A stretch of 64,000 nucleotides of DNA from Anaerobacillus sp. CMMVII (GCF_025377685.1 NZ_JACEHK010000002.1:186001-250000); one strand, 5' to 3'; shown: positions 19,355-28,824, numbered from the stretch's first letter. Made by a program: numbers and translations. The notes: generated by a model from the letters alone, not told the origin.

Positions 19355-19477
19355 ATGGAAGGCATTCATAAAGAAATGAATTTACTTAAAGGGGCTGACG
19401 AAGGGGATTTGCCAAAACTTATTATTAATAATGAAAAGTTTGATCTCCCTTATGATATATTGAAACTATTAAAATAA
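19355..19477 (+). pseudogene. Short coding remnant, unknown
   Basis: An open frame of 40 codons (MEGIHKEMNLLKGADEGDLP and on to KLLK, then TAA) with coding-like composition that also extends upstream in frame to about 19313 without a start codon or ribosome site. It looks like the C-terminal end of a lost gene. No family is recognised, and it may be chance. The rest of 19151-19551 shows nothing else except a purine-rich ribosome site for the next gene. Confidence 0.25.
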
Positions 19478-19551
19478 TCTAACATCAGAAGATCGCTTTG
19501 CTCAGTTTTTGGTAAACCTTAAAATAATCCAGGAATATTGGAGGACGAATA

Positions 19552-20901
19552 ATGGCAATTGTTAAATTTTCGAATGAAATGAAATGGGGAGCTGCTACAG
19601 CTTCATATCAAATTGAAGGTGCAGTAAAGGAAGGGGGCAGAGGTCTATCAATTTGGGACACGTTTTCAAAGACCCCTGGTAAGGTGAAAAATGGAGATAA
19701 TGGTGATATTGCATGTGATAGCTATCATCGATTTGAAGAAGATATTGAAATTATGAAAGATTTAGGGATTAACTCTTACCGTTTTTCAGTAGCTTGGTCA
19801 AGAATTTTTCCTGAAGGAACAGGAAAGGTAAATAAGGAAGGGTTAGATTTTTATCATAAATTTGTTGATAAGCTACTAGAAAACGGGATAGAGCCGATGT
19901 GTACACTGTACCACTGGGACCTCCCGCAAAGTCTCCAGGATAAAGGCGGATGGGATAATCGGGAAACCATCGAGGCTTTTGTTAATTATGCAGAAACTAT
20001 GTTTAAAGAATTCACCGGGAAAATTAAATTTTGGATCACATTAAATGAGCCATGGTGTGTTTCTTATTTATCAAATTATCTCGGTTTGCACGCTCCAGGC
20101 TATACAGACTTGCAATTAGCAACCAGCATCGCTCACAACCTCTTAGTCGCCCATGGAAAAGCAGTCATTAAATTTAGAGAGTTAAAAATTGATGGACAAA
20201 TTGGTTATGCACCTAACGTTGAATGGAATGAACCGTACAGTAATAAGCAAGAGGATATTGATGCATGTACTAGAGCCGGTGCATGGTTTATTGAATGGTT
20301 TTTTGATCCGGTATTTAAGGGTTCTTATCCACAGTTCATGGTTGAGTGGTTTGGGAAAAAAGGAGTTCAATTAAGGATAGAAGACGGTGATATGGAGATC
20401 ATCCATCAGCCTATTGATTTCTTAGGTATTAATTATTATACAGGAAGTGTAGGGCGTTTTAAGGAAAATGCTGGTCTTTTTGATCATGAGCGTGTAGATG
20501 CAGGATATAAAAAAACAGACATTGGATGGAACGTCTATCCGGAAGGTTTTTATAAGGTACTATGTTATATACATGAAACGTATGGTCAAACCCCAATTTA
20601 TATTACGGAAAATGGCGCTTGCTACAACGACGAACCAATTGATCGCCGTGTAAAGGACGAAGGACGGATTGAGTATCTACAGCAGCATCTAGTTTCCTTA
20701 AACAGGGCCATCGAAAGTGGAGTTAACATTAAGGGATATTTAACATGGTCATTACTAGATAACTTTGAATGGGCAGAAGGTTATAGTAAACGTTTCGGTA
20801 TTGTTCATGTTAATTACCGCACACTCGAGAGAACAAAAAAGGATAGCTTTTACTGGTATAAGCAAACAATCAGTAATGGCTGGTTTCAAGTAAATGAGTA
20901 A
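19552..20901 (+). CDS. bglA: GH1 beta-glucosidase
   Basis: A 449-residue glycoside hydrolase family 1 enzyme, the normal length for BglA proteins. It has the N-terminal signature FSNEMKWGAATASYQIEGA, the acid/base Glu166 in TLNEPW and the nucleophile Glu353 in ITENG, with the sugar-binding WSLLDNFEWAEGY near the C-terminus. GH1 members cleave beta-glucosides or 6-phospho-beta-glucosides. Trp-Ala-Glu (EWAEGY) at the +8 subsite favours an unphosphorylated substrate, because phospho-enzymes usually carry Ser and Lys there. There is no signal peptide, so it is cytoplasmic. GGAGG precedes the ATG. Confidence 0.93.
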   Translation: MAIVKFSNEMKWGAATASYQIEGAVKEGGRGLSIWDTFSKTPGKVKNGDNGDIACDSYHRFEEDIEIMKDLGINSYRFSVAWSRIFPEGTGKVNKEGLDFYHKFVDKLLENGIEPMCTLYHWDLPQSLQDKGGWDNRETIEAFVNYAETMFKEFTGKIKFWITLNEPWCVSYLSNYLGLHAPGYTDLQLATSIAHNLLVAHGKAVIKFRELKIDGQIGYAPNVEWNEPYSNKQEDIDACTRAGAWFIEWFFDPVFKGSYPQFMVEWFGKKGVQLRIEDGDMEIIHQPIDFLGINYYTGSVGRFKENAGLFDHERVDAGYKKTDIGWNVYPEGFYKVLCYIHETYGQTPIYITENGACYNDEPIDRRVKDEGRIEYLQQHLVSLNRAIESGVNIKGYLTWSLLDNFEWAEGYSKRFGIVHVNYRTLERTKKDSFYWYKQTISNGWFQVNE

Positions 20902-20910
20902 AAGAGGTAT

Positions 20911-20940
20911 GGGGGTCCAAATCTGGACTCCTATTTTTTA
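20911..20940 (+). terminator. Terminator after the beta-glucosidase
   Basis: GGGGTCCA and TGGACTCC with a 4-base loop, followed by TATTTTTT. Confidence 0.75.
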
Positions 20941-20979
20941 TGGAAAGATAAGAAAGCATATGCGTTTTTAGTACTTGGT

Positions 20980-21149
20980 GTCTAGCTACAGGCGCCATCC
21001 GTTACTCGTCGCAAAGGTACGATGGAGTTGATTCGAGGATGTTCTTGGCTCGAGGTCAAATAACCTGCCAGATATAAAAGTGAAAAGAGCACTTTTAATC
21101 TGACTGAACATTTGCTTGTGCCCGATAGGCGGGCGCCTTGCGCTTTTCT
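20980..21149 (+). repeat. Dispersed palindromic repeat R2, copy A
   Basis: It begins GTCTAGCTACAGGCGCC and ends GGCGCCTTGCGCTTTTC, with the core GGCTCGAGGTCAAATAACC and AACATTTGC. The outer GGCGCC arms and the AAAAGTG/CACTTTT inner arms are self-complementary. The same layout recurs at 21186-21309, 28881-28923, 55353-55473 and 55474-55597. It has no coding potential. Confidence 0.7.
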
Positions 21150-21185
21150 AAAAAGATAAGAATGTATAAAATTTCAACGTAATAA

Positions 21186-21309
21186 CTGTCTAGCTCCACC
21201 GCCCAGCCCCTCGAGGTCAAATAACCTTCGAGAATAAAAGTGAAAGAGCACACTTTTTTCTCGAAGAACATTTGCTAGTCGGGGCTTAACAGGGTGCTTG
21301 CGCTTTTCT
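21186..21309 (+). repeat. Dispersed palindromic repeat R2, copy B
   Basis: CTGTCTAGCTCCACCGCC opens the copy and GCTTGCGCTTTTC closes it. The arms AGCCCCTCGAGG/AGTCGGGGCT and TTCGAGAATAAAAGTG/CACTTTTTTCTCGAA fold into a hairpin. It forms a tandem pair with copy A. Confidence 0.7.
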
Positions 21310-21435
21310 TGTTATAACTTCACGCTGCGTTAAAACGCTAATAGTATTAACGAGATGACTTTGTTTGATGAATAGATTTCCTTTATTAGAAAAAAATATT
21401 TAGGTAGTAAAAGAAAAATAGTAGGAGCTGAAAAA

Positions 21436-22302
21436 ATGTATGTAAGATGTCTAAAGTTTATATTAATCATGTTATTTGTAGTGTTTACTGTTGTTTCAGG
21501 AGAATTGACTATCTATGCAAATGATAGTAATTCAGGGGAAGTAGAACAACATTTTTGGTGGAAAAAAGATACGAAGAAAGATGAAGAATTTCCCCGTTTA
21601 GGTGGTGGGTCAGAAAACTCTGAACGTAATCGACAACAACCGATTTCGAACATTGTCTTGCAACAAAGGTATCCTGAGACAGTCGTGTTACAAGGTCCGG
21701 CAACCCAAAACAGAATCGCTATAACGTTTGATGATGGTCCAGATCCACGGTTTTCTGAGCAAGTCTTAGATGTTTTAAGGGAGTATAATGTACCTGCCAC
21801 GTTTTTCTTGATGGGTTCAAGAGCCATAGCCTACCCAGAAATTGTCCAGCGGATGATTAATGAAGGGCATATTATCGGAAATCATACCTATTTTCACCCA
21901 AACCTTGTCAAAGAAGGAGATATCGCAACCTTAGAGCGCGAGGTCACTAGAACTGAAGATACCCTTAATGATCTGATAGGCTATCGAACAAAACTATTTC
22001 GTGCTCCATATGGATTTTTGTATAATGAACTGGTTGAAAAGTTAGCAGAACTAAATTATTACATCATCGTTTGGTCGGTAGATTCCCTAGATTGGGAAGA
22101 GGAACCACCGGCTGTAATTGCCGCTAATGTATTGGACAACGTTCAGCCAGGGGCAATTATATTAATGCATGATGGTGGTGATTGGGATGCTGATCGTACG
22201 AATACAATCGATTCACTAAGACAAATCATTCCAACACTAAAAGAGCAAGGATATGAGTTTGTCACTGTGCCTGAATTACTCAACATCCCATACCAAAAAT
22301 AA
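21436..22302 (+). CDS. Secreted polysaccharide deacetylase (NodB domain)
   Basis: A 288-residue exported protein. The N-terminal hydrophobic segment (residues 7-27, ending near AND) is a signal peptide or anchor, followed by a polar linker and a NodB domain from residue about 92. Catalytic motifs are TFDDGPD (Asp-Asp metal/base), HTYFHP (metal His pair), FRAPYG and the final ILMHDGG. Family members remove N-acetyl groups from peptidoglycan or related glycans; PdaA-, PdaB- and PgdA-type roles cannot be separated here. It has its own ribosome site (TAGGAG) and is a single gene between repeats and the PTS leader. Confidence 0.88.
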   Translation: MYVRCLKFILIMLFVVFTVVSGELTIYANDSNSGEVEQHFWWKKDTKKDEEFPRLGGGSENSERNRQQPISNIVLQQRYPETVVLQGPATQNRIAITFDDGPDPRFSEQVLDVLREYNVPATFFLMGSRAIAYPEIVQRMINEGHIIGNHTYFHPNLVKEGDIATLEREVTRTEDTLNDLIGYRTKLFRAPYGFLYNELVEKLAELNYYIIVWSVDSLDWEEEPPAVIAANVLDNVQPGAIILMHDGGDWDADRTNTIDSLRQIIPTLKEQGYEFVTVPELLNIPYQK

Positions 22303-22393
22303 GATGTGACTATCTGTTGAAAAGATTGTATAACTGTTGCATTTTTTTAAAAGTATTGATATCCTTAATTCGATAAAAAATTAAATATAACTT

Positions 22394-22424
22394 CACGTGT
22401 TACTGATTAGATCAGGCATGAGTG
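22394..22424 (+). promoter_or_regulatory. Ribonucleic antiterminator (RAT) for a BglG/LicT-type regulator
   Basis: GTGTTACTGATTAGATCAGG carries the conserved RAT halves GTTACTG and CAGGCA around a CTGAT/ATCAG stem. Its 3' half (AGGCATGAG) is also the left arm of the terminator at 22414-22491, so the two folds exclude each other, the classic PTS antitermination switch. The cognate regulator is encoded at 23482-24308. Confidence 0.7.
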
Positions 22425-22491
22425 AAAATGGTGTTGATAGACAGGACGTTTCTGTCTATATTTGGAACACCTTTTCCCTCATGCCTTTTTT
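22414..22491 (+). terminator. Regulated leader terminator ahead of the PTS cassette
   Basis: AGGCATGAG pairs with CTCATGCCT, extended by GGTGTT/AACACC and an inner ATAGACAG/CTGTCTAT hairpin, then T6. It overlaps the RAT and precedes the HPr-paralogue gene by about 60 bases. Confidence 0.8.
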
Positions 22492-22553
22492 ATGTTTATG
22501 GAACATTAGACAAATACTAAAACTATTCATCGAACAAAAGGAGAATGTTGAAA

Positions 22554-22817
22554 ATGGAAAAGCAGTTTATAGTAATCAGCAAATCAGGTTTACATGCACG
22601 TCCAGCTACATTACTTGTCCAAGCGGCAAGTGGTTTCGAGGCTGACATCCACTTAGAATACAAAGAAAAATCGGTAAATTTAAAATCGATTATGGGAGTA
22701 ATGTCTTTAGGAATTCCTGAAAATGCACAAATTAAAATTACTGCAGATGGAACAGACGCAAAGCAAGCATTAGAAAAAATTGAAGAAGTATTGAAAACAG
22801 AGGGTTTGGCGAATTAG
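22554..22817 (+). CDS. HPr family phosphocarrier protein (paralogue 1)
   Basis: An 87-residue HPr fold. It retains the phosphorylatable His14 in SGLHARPAT and the regulatory Ser45 in [12 protein letters not shown], which correspond to His15 and Ser46 of classical HPr, so it is not a Crh. It differs clearly from the second HPr at 24824. The ATG at 22554 is 9 bases after AAAGGAG; the ATG at 22545 overlaps the ribosome site too closely. It is the first gene of a RAT-controlled cassette with EIIA, antiterminator and EIIB, and may be a dedicated phosphocarrier for it. Confidence 0.85.
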   Translation: MEKQFIVISKSGLHARPATLLVQAASGFEADIHLEYKEKSVNLKSIMGVMSLGIPENAQIKITADGTDAKQALEKIEEVLKTEGLAN

Positions 22818-22835
22818 TAAAGGAGGTTATAAGTT

Positions 22836-23336
22836 ATGTTGAAAAAATTATTTGGATTAACTCCTAAAAAGACGGAAGAAACAATCTTGGCACCACTAAC
22901 AGGTAAGGTGAAAAATCTTGAAGATGTTCCAGATCCGGTTTTTTCTCAAAAAATGATGGGAGATGGCATTGCTATTGAACCGATAGAAGGTACAGTTGTT
23001 TCACCAGTTGACGGTGAGATTATCCAGTTTTTTCATACAAAACACGCGATTGGAATTAAGTCAACCACTGGCTTAGAAATCCTTATTCATGTTGGGTTAG
23101 AAACAGTTACGATGAAGGGAGAAGGGTTTACCGGCCATGTGAATGAAGGAGATAAGGTAAAAGTTGGCGACAAACTTATTAGCTTTGATTTGGAACTCAT
23201 TAAAGAAAAAGCGGCTAGTACGATCACCCCAGTTGTCATTACAAATGGAGATATTTTGGAAATAATTGAAAAGCTTAATGAAACACAATGTGAGAAAGGG
23301 ATTACACCACTCATACAAACGAAGCTTAAATCATAA
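22836..23336 (+). CDS. PTS glucose-type EIIA protein (Crr-like)
   Basis: A 166-residue stand-alone EIIA-Glc domain. It has [17 protein letters not shown], the first active-site His in [11 protein letters not shown] (His70) and the phosphorylated His85 in LIHVGLETV. It accepts phosphate from HPr and hands it to an EIIB. The next-door EIIB and antiterminator lack a fused EIIC, so this EIIA may serve a remote permease or a regulatory relay. AAAGGAGG precedes the ATG. Confidence 0.92.
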   Translation: MLKKLFGLTPKKTEETILAPLTGKVKNLEDVPDPVFSQKMMGDGIAIEPIEGTVVSPVDGEIIQFFHTKHAIGIKSTTGLEILIHVGLETVTMKGEGFTGHVNEGDKVKVGDKLISFDLELIKEKAASTITPVVITNGDILEIIEKLNETQCEKGITPLIQTKLKS

Positions 23337-23481
23337 TTAGATTTGCTATTTTTGCTTATTTCGTAAAATTATTGTTATTGTTACTATTAAAATAGAGTGG
23401 TTAAAAAGGTTTCAATCTCTGGCATATTAAGTAAGAATAATAATAAAAGGCGAAATTAAGGTTTGTTAAGGAGTGTACGGC

Positions 23482-24308
23482 ATGAAAATAAAAAAGTCTT
23501 GAACAATAATACAGTTGTAGTCAATGATGAGCATTACGAAAAAATCGTCATGGGATCTGGAATTGGCTTTAATAAACGAAAAGGTGATGAAATAGAGAAA
23601 GAAAAGATTGAGAAAATCTTTGTTATGGCTGAGGAAAATGAACGTTTTCAAGAATTATTAAGAACGTTACCTGTAAGTCATATAGAGATTGCAGAAGAAA
23701 TTATCAGTTATGCGGAAGCGACTCTTGGGGTCCCGCTTAATACTCATATTCATCTTGCTTTAACAGATCACCTTTCGTTTGCAATTGAAAGAATTGGGAA
23801 AGGCTTTTTAATTGAAAATAAATTACTTAATGAAATTAAAGCTCTTTATCAAAAGGAATATCAAGTTGGACAATGGGCGCAAAATCTTATAAAAGAGCGA
23901 TTAAATATTGCAATTCCTGATGATGAAGTTGGCCATATCGCACTCCATATTCATACAGCAAAAGAGCAGTCTAATTCGATGGAAAGTACAATTAAGCAAG
24001 CGGCTATTGTTAAAGAGATTATTGAAATTATTGAAGCGCATCTGAATGTAAAAGTTCAATATGAATCAATTTCATATCAAAGACTAATTGCCCATATCCG
24101 TTTTGCCCTACAAGCAATGGAAACTAATGATCCACTGCAACAAATGGATGAAGAAATGCTTGGCTTAATCAAAATGAAATATAAAGAATCCTATATCTGT
24201 GCTTCGAAAATAAAAGAACACCTAAAACGGGATTATGACTTAGAATTTCCGGAGTCAGAATTGGCCTATATCGCACTTCACATCCAAAATATTGCTAATG
24301 CTCTTTGA
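23482..24308 (+). CDS. BglG/LicT/GlcT family transcriptional antiterminator (frameshifted at N-terminus here)
   Basis: An RNA-binding CAT domain (residues 1-55: MKIKKVLNNNTVVVND) is followed by two PRD domains. PRD1 has NTHIHLALTDHL and GHIALHIHTA; PRD2 has YQRLIAHIRFAL and YIALHIQN. Conserved His residues in the PRDs are phosphorylated by HPr or EII proteins to control dimerisation. Only five A follow ATA in the fifth to seventh codons where six are needed, so the true ATG at 23482, with AAGGAG upstream, is out of frame by one missing base. It most likely binds the RAT at 22394 and controls its own cassette. Confidence 0.85.
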
Positions 24309-24322
24309 TTGAGCAATTTTCA

Positions 24323-24584
24323 ATGTTAAATGAGGAAATTGCAAAAAAAGCTACTTACGTTCGTAGGTGGGCGCCAAAATATCATTGCTACAATGCACTG
24401 TTCAACACGTTTAAGACTTGGCATTCTAGATGAAAATAGGATAAACAAAAATGAAATAGAACAGTTAGTTGGAGTACATGGTGTCTATTATATAGGTGGC
24501 CAGTTCCAAATTGTCTTTGGAACTGAAACTGTGAAAAAGTATATGCTGGCTTTTGCTAACGAATTAAGTTTTGGATCATATTAG
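24323..24584 (+). CDS. PTS glucose-type EIIB domain protein, stand-alone
   Basis: About 85-87 residues forming a complete EIIB-Glc domain: LLTFVGGRQNI, the phospho-Cys in MHCSTRLRL, then VHGVYYIGGQFQIVFG. No EIIC is attached. The start is unclear. The frame used by the domain has an ATG at 24330 without a ribosome site. The ATG at 24323 would give MLNEEIAKK, closer to the family, if two A are missing from the run at 24342-24348. It follows the antiterminator stop by 14 bases and is probably translationally coupled. Confidence 0.8.
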
Positions 24585-24626
24585 TAAAGCTAATATTTAT
24601 TGATAAAAGTTATGTTCTAAGCACAC

Positions 24627-24789
24627 TTGTTGCTTTTAGGTCCTTTTGAGAATAAATAAGCTTTTTGGGACAAATTTATTTGTCCCAATGGCTTATTTAT
24701 TCTCAAAAGCTTCACGCTAAGCGTGAAGAACCAAGCATTCGCTTGGTTACGACCTAAAAGCTAATAGCAACAATCTTTTAGAATAGAGC
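24627..24789 (+). repeat. Structured dispersed repeat R1, copy 2 (cloverleaf-like)
   Basis: A second copy of the 6005-6169 element, lying 34 bases upstream of the ptsH start. The outer stem here is longer (TTGTTGC with GCAACAA, then TTTTAGGTC with GACCTAAAA) and encloses the same three hairpins. Differences from copy 1 keep or improve pairing; for example an A-C mismatch in the outer stem becomes G-C. It could act as a leader RNA for ptsHI or be a mobile palindromic element. Confidence 0.75.
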
Positions 24790-24823
24790 GTTTTTAAAAC
24801 AAACATATATGGAGGAATTTAAA

Positions 24824-25087
24824 ATGACAACGAAAACTTACACAATTACAGATGAAACAGGTATCCATGCACGTCCAGCTACAACATTAGTTAATACTGC
24901 TAGTAAATTTGATGCCGAAATTTCTTTAGAACATAAAGGTAAGAGTGTGAACTTAAAATCAATTATGGGTGTCATGTCTTTAGGTATTGCTAAGGGTGCG
25001 CAAATTACGATTTCAGCAGAAGGTAATGATGCTGAAGCTGCAATCGCTGCACTTGATGAGGTTATTAAAGGTGGTTTAGGCGAATAA
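24824..25087 (+). CDS. ptsH: Phosphocarrier protein HPr
   Basis: An 87-residue classical HPr with His15 in TGIHARPAT and Ser46 in [12 protein letters not shown]. Enzyme I phosphorylates His15 with PEP, and HPr kinase phosphorylates Ser46 for CcpA-dependent catabolite repression. The ATG at 24824 has GGAGG 9 bases upstream; an upstream in-frame ATG at 24809 includes the ribosome site and is rejected. The stop overlaps the ptsI start by one base, the conserved ptsHI layout. Confidence 0.96.
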   Translation: MTTKTYTITDETGIHARPATTLVNTASKFDAEISLEHKGKSVNLKSIMGVMSLGIAKGAQITISAEGNDAEAAIAALDEVIKGGLGE

Positions 25088-26808
25088 TGTCAGTTACAAT
25101 AAACGGAATTGCTGCTTCAAGTGGAATTGCTATAGCTAAAGCGTTTAAATTAGAAAATGCTCATTATAAAATTGAACAAAAGCAAGTAGACTCGATAGAA
25201 CATGAAATTCAAAAACTAGAAAAAGCATTAGAAAAAGCTCGTGAAGAAGTTAGTGCCATTAAAGATCATACTGAAAAAGAAATGGGCAAGGACAAGGCTG
25301 AAATTTTTGCAGCGCATCTTCTTGTTCTTTCAGACCCAGAACTTGTCAACAATGTAAAAGACAAAATTACTACTGAAAAAGTTAATGCAGAAAAGGCAAT
25401 GGACGATGTCTCGGGAATGTTTATCTCCATGTTTGAGAGCATGGATAATGAATATATGCGAGAACGTGCAGCAGATATTAGAGATGTATCAAAGCGAGTC
25501 ATTGGTCATTTATTAGGGGTGCAAACAACTTCACTTGCCTCAATTAACGAGGAAGTAATTATTATCGCGGAGGATTTAACACCCTCAGATACGGCACAAT
25601 TAAATCGCCAATTTGTAAGAGGGTTTGCCACTGATATTGGTGGTCGGACATCGCATTCAGCAATCATGTCACGTTCATTAGAATTACCAGCAGTCGTTGG
25701 AACAAAAACAGCAACAGACCAAATCGAAGCCGGAACAACAGTCATTGTCGATGGTATTGATGGCGTTGTTATTGTCAATCCAACAGCTCAAGAAGTGGCA
25801 GATTACCTGGCTAAAAAGACTGCTTATGAAGCACAAAAGTCAGAATGGGCGAAGCTTGTTAACGAACAAACGATTTCAAAAGACGGGCAACATGTAGAGC
25901 TTGCAGCAAACATTGGGACTCCTGCAGACTTAGAAGGCGTTATTAACAATGGAGCTGAAGGAATTGGTCTATACAGAACTGAGTTCTTATACATGGGCCG
26001 AGATAAGTTGCCAACGGAAGAAGAACAGTTTGAAGCTTATAAAACTGTTGTCGAAAAAATGGCAGGTAAGCCTGTTGTTATTAGAACATTAGATATTGGT
26101 GGCGATAAAGAGCTTCCTTATCTTGATTTACCAAAAGAAATGAATCCGTTTTTAGGTTACAGGGCAATTCGCTTATGCCTTGATGAAAAAGAGATCTTTC
26201 GAACACAGCTAAGAGCACTACTGCGTGCAAGTGCATTTGGTAATCTAAAAGTAATGTTCCCGATGATTGCTACTTTAGAGGAATTACGTCAGGCAAAGCA
26301 AATGTTAGCTGAAGAGAAAGAAAAGTTAAAGGAAGCTGGAGTGGCTGTATCTGAAGCGATGGAAGTTGGTATTATGGTTGAAATTCCATCAACCGCTGTT
26401 AATGCTGATCTTTTTGCAAAAGAAGTAGACTTCTTCAGTATTGGAACGAATGATTTAATCCAATACACAATGGCAGCAGATCGGATGAATGAGCAAGTTT
26501 CTTACTTGTACCAGCCTTATAATCCAGCCATTTTACGCCTAGTAAACATGGTTATTAAAGCAGCACACCAAGAAGGTAAATGGGCCGGAATGTGTGGAGA
26601 AATGGCCGGCGATGAAGTAGCGATTCCATTGTTACTTGGGTTAGGATTAGATGAGTTTAGTATGAGTGCAACTTCAATCCTTCCTGCACGAAGTCAAATC
26701 AAAAAATTATCAAAAGAAGAGCTAAGTTCACTTGTAGCAGAAGCTCTAAGTCTTGGTACTTCAGATGAAGTTGAAAACCTAGTTAGAGCAAAGGTACTAG
26801 AAAAGTAA
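25087..26808 (+). CDS. ptsI: PTS enzyme I (PEP-protein phosphotransferase)
   Basis: A 573-residue enzyme I of normal length. The active-site His is in [23 protein letters not shown] (residues about 183-205), the PEP-binding region has [15 protein letters not shown] and [11 protein letters not shown], and the C-terminal catalytic Cys is in GMCGEMAGD. It autophosphorylates with PEP and feeds HPr, and so all PTS components in this window. It overlaps ptsH and is closed by a terminator. Confidence 0.97.
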   Translation: MSVTINGIAASSGIAIAKAFKLENAHYKIEQKQVDSIEHEIQKLEKALEKAREEVSAIKDHTEKEMGKDKAEIFAAHLLVLSDPELVNNVKDKITTEKVNAEKAMDDVSGMFISMFESMDNEYMRERAADIRDVSKRVIGHLLGVQTTSLASINEEVIIIAEDLTPSDTAQLNRQFVRGFATDIGGRTSHSAIMSRSLELPAVVGTKTATDQIEAGTTVIVDGIDGVVIVNPTAQEVADYLAKKTAYEAQKSEWAKLVNEQTISKDGQHVELAANIGTPADLEGVINNGAEGIGLYRTEFLYMGRDKLPTEEEQFEAYKTVVEKMAGKPVVIRTLDIGGDKELPYLDLPKEMNPFLGYRAIRLCLDEKEIFRTQLRALLRASAFGNLKVMFPMIATLEELRQAKQMLAEEKEKLKEAGVAVSEAMEVGIMVEIPSTAVNADLFAKEVDFFSIGTNDLIQYTMAADRMNEQVSYLYQPYNPAILRLVNMVIKAAHQEGKWAGMCGEMAGDEVAIPLLLGLGLDEFSMSATSILPARSQIKKLSKEELSSLVAEALSLGTSDEVENLVRAKVLEK

Positions 26809-26816
26809 CAGATAAC

Positions 26817-26846
26817 AAACCTCACATTAATTGTGAGGTTTTGTTG
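26817..26846 (+). terminator. Terminator after ptsI
   Basis: CCTCACA and TGTGAGG with an ATTAAT-type loop, then TTTTGTT, 10 bases after the stop. Confidence 0.85.
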
Positions 26847-26867
26847 ATTAGGAAAAAGGCTTTCATC

Positions 26868-26983
26868 TGAATTTTATCATCCATTATTTTCGCTACTAAG
26901 TTCTAAATGTAGCTGCGTAGAAACCATTCGCAACTACATTTATTTAGATTGATATAGCTCGATTAGAGAAATTATGAAATTCA
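26868..26983 (+). repeat. Dispersed repeat R3 with inverted ends, copy a
   Basis: The left end TGAATTTTATCAT is roughly inverse to the right end AATTATGAAATTCA. Inside are CGCTACTAAGTTCTAAATG and an inverted pair AATGTAG/CTACATT around a GCTGCGTAGAAACCATTCGC centre. It is related to 61227-61338 (full copy) and 50115-50162 (partial copy). Confidence 0.55.
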
Positions 26984-27016
26984 CTCATATGGTAGAATAT
27001 TTGAGAGGTGAAATAC

Positions 27017-27798
27017 ATGAATCAGAAACAGCAAATCATTTTTTTGATCTAGATGGTACGCTACTTGATCATAACAAGCAGGTACCGAAATCTGCGAAAG
27101 AGGCTATTAAGGAATTGAAAATAAGAGGACACGAGGTAGCAATAGCAACTGGGCGTGCGCCATTCATGTTTAAAGAATTAAGAGAAGAACTTGAAATTCA
27201 TACATACGTGAGTTTTAACGGCCAATACGTTGTTGTAGATGGTCAAGAAGTATTTAAAAATCCCTTACAAAAAGATAAATTAAAGTCATTGTCAGAGTTT
27301 GCCTTAATAAACAAACACCCTATTGTTTATCAAGACCATTTAGGAATGAAATCAACGACAGAGCTAGACCATCGACTAAAACAATCTGTAAACTCTTTGA
27401 AAAGCTATTATCCAGAAACCGACCCGCTCTATTTTTCTGAACGGGAAATTTATCAATCATGGCTAGTATGCAAAGAAGCGGAGGAACACCCTTACATTAG
27501 CAGGTATGCAGATTTTACTTTTATTCGCTGGCATGAACAGGCGTTAGATGTAGTGCCCACAGGTGGCTCAAAAGCGAGAGGAATTGAAGCGGTCATAAAT
27601 CACCTAGGGGTTCATCCTGATCATGTGTATGCCTTTGGTGATGAGTTAAATGACATTGAAATGCTGACCTCCGTAAAAAATAGTGTGGCAATGGGAAATG
27701 CCTCTGCTTATGTAAAAAAAGCAGCAAAACACGTAACTAAGAATGTTGATGAAGATGGTATTCTTCATGGTCTTCAGTTAGTAGGATTATTAAAGTGA
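27017..27798 (+). CDS. Cof-type HAD family phosphatase (frameshifted at N-terminus here)
   Basis: A HAD-superfamily IIB hydrolase of about 260 residues. It has motif I FFDLDGTLLD, motif II IATGRAP, then GGSKARGIEAV and the final FGDELNDIEML. The ATG at 27017 (MNQKQQII) is preceded by GAGAGGTG but meets a stop. One T missing from the T7 run at 27039-27045 restores MNQKQQIIFFDLDGT. The family dephosphorylates sugar phosphates and similar compounds. It is clearly paralogous to the protein at 57247 and lies 13 bases before the next oxidoreductase gene. Confidence 0.88.
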
Positions 27799-27811
27799 TA
27801 GGGGGAGAACG

Positions 27812-28801
27812 ATGGTACGTTTCGGAGTAGTTGGAACAAATTGGATAACTGAAAGCTTTATTGAAGCGGCTAGCAAACATAAAGATTTTAAACTTACTGC
27901 CATATACTCAAGAACTGAAGAAAGAGCAAAGGAATTCTCCAGCAAATACCAGGTAGAAACAATTTTCACTTCACTTGAGGAAATGGCCAAAAGTAGTGAA
28001 ATTGATGCGGTTTATATTGCAAGTCCAAATTCTTTTCATGCCAATCAAGCTTGTTTGTTTATGAAACACCATAAACATGTCCTTTGTGAAAAACCAATGG
28101 CCTGTAATGTCAAAGAGCTTCAACTGATGATCGATACTGCAAAGGCAAACAATGTTTTGCTCATGGAAGCATTGAAAACGACTTTCGTTCCAGCCTTTTC
28201 TGTTATTAAAAATCATTTAGCGAAAATCGGACCTGTGAGACGTTACGTTGCATCATATTGTCAATATTCCTCTCGCTATGATCGCTATAAAGAGGGGATT
28301 ATTCTTAATGCATTTGACCCGAAATTTTCAAATGGCTCATTAATGGATATTGGAATTTACTGTATTTTTCCATTAGTCTCTTTGTTCGGCGAGCCTAAGA
28401 ATGTTAAGGCTATTGGACATAAGTTAGATACTGGAGTTGACGGTGAAGGAAGCTTGATTCTTGAATATGATCAAATGGATGCGGTAATTATGCATTCGAA
28501 AATATCAAATTCATATCTTCCAACAGAGATACAGGGAGAATTGGGGACTATTATAATCGACAAACTAAATCCTCCTGAAAAAGTCGAGATTAAGTACCGG
28601 GATGGATCGACAGAAGTATTAATTGAAGTTCAAGAAAGCAATCCAATGTATTATGAAGTTGAGGAGTTTATTAGGTTAATTATAGAGAAACAGTTGGAAT
28701 CATCAGTAAATACACATCAAAATTCTCTGCTAACATTGAAAATTATTGATGAAGCAAGAAAACAAATCGGCATCATTTATCCAGCTGATTCCGAGCTTTA
28801 G
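27812..28801 (+). CDS. Gfo/Idh/MocA family oxidoreductase
   Basis: A 329-residue NAD(P)-dependent dehydrogenase. The Rossmann motif is FGVVGTNWITESFIEAA, followed by the strictly conserved CEKPMACN (EKP) and a C-terminal substrate domain with NGSLMDIGIYCIFPLVSLFG. Members oxidise or reduce sugars, inositols and their derivatives; the substrate here is unknown. It is probably co-transcribed with the Cof phosphatase (13-base gap, GGGGGAG ribosome site), suggesting removal or recycling of a sugar phosphate. Confidence 0.9.
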   Translation: MVRFGVVGTNWITESFIEAASKHKDFKLTAIYSRTEERAKEFSSKYQVETIFTSLEEMAKSSEIDAVYIASPNSFHANQACLFMKHHKHVLCEKPMACNVKELQLMIDTAKANNVLLMEALKTTFVPAFSVIKNHLAKIGPVRRYVASYCQYSSRYDRYKEGIILNAFDPKFSNGSLMDIGIYCIFPLVSLFGEPKNVKAIGHKLDTGVDGEGSLILEYDQMDAVIMHSKISNSYLPTEIQGELGTIIIDKLNPPEKVEIKYRDGSTEVLIEVQESNPMYYEVEEFIRLIIEKQLESSVNTHQNSLLTLKIIDEARKQIGIIYPADSEL

Positions 28802-28824
28802 TAATGTTTTTTAATAACTACTGT

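Noticed and set aside
22397-22645. Open frame across the PTS leader
   Set aside because: It runs through the RAT, the terminator and into ptsH-like coding sequence in another frame, with no ribosome site.
24824-25087. Either HPr as Crh
   Set aside because: Both 87-residue proteins retain the active histidine in HARPAT; Crh has glutamine there.
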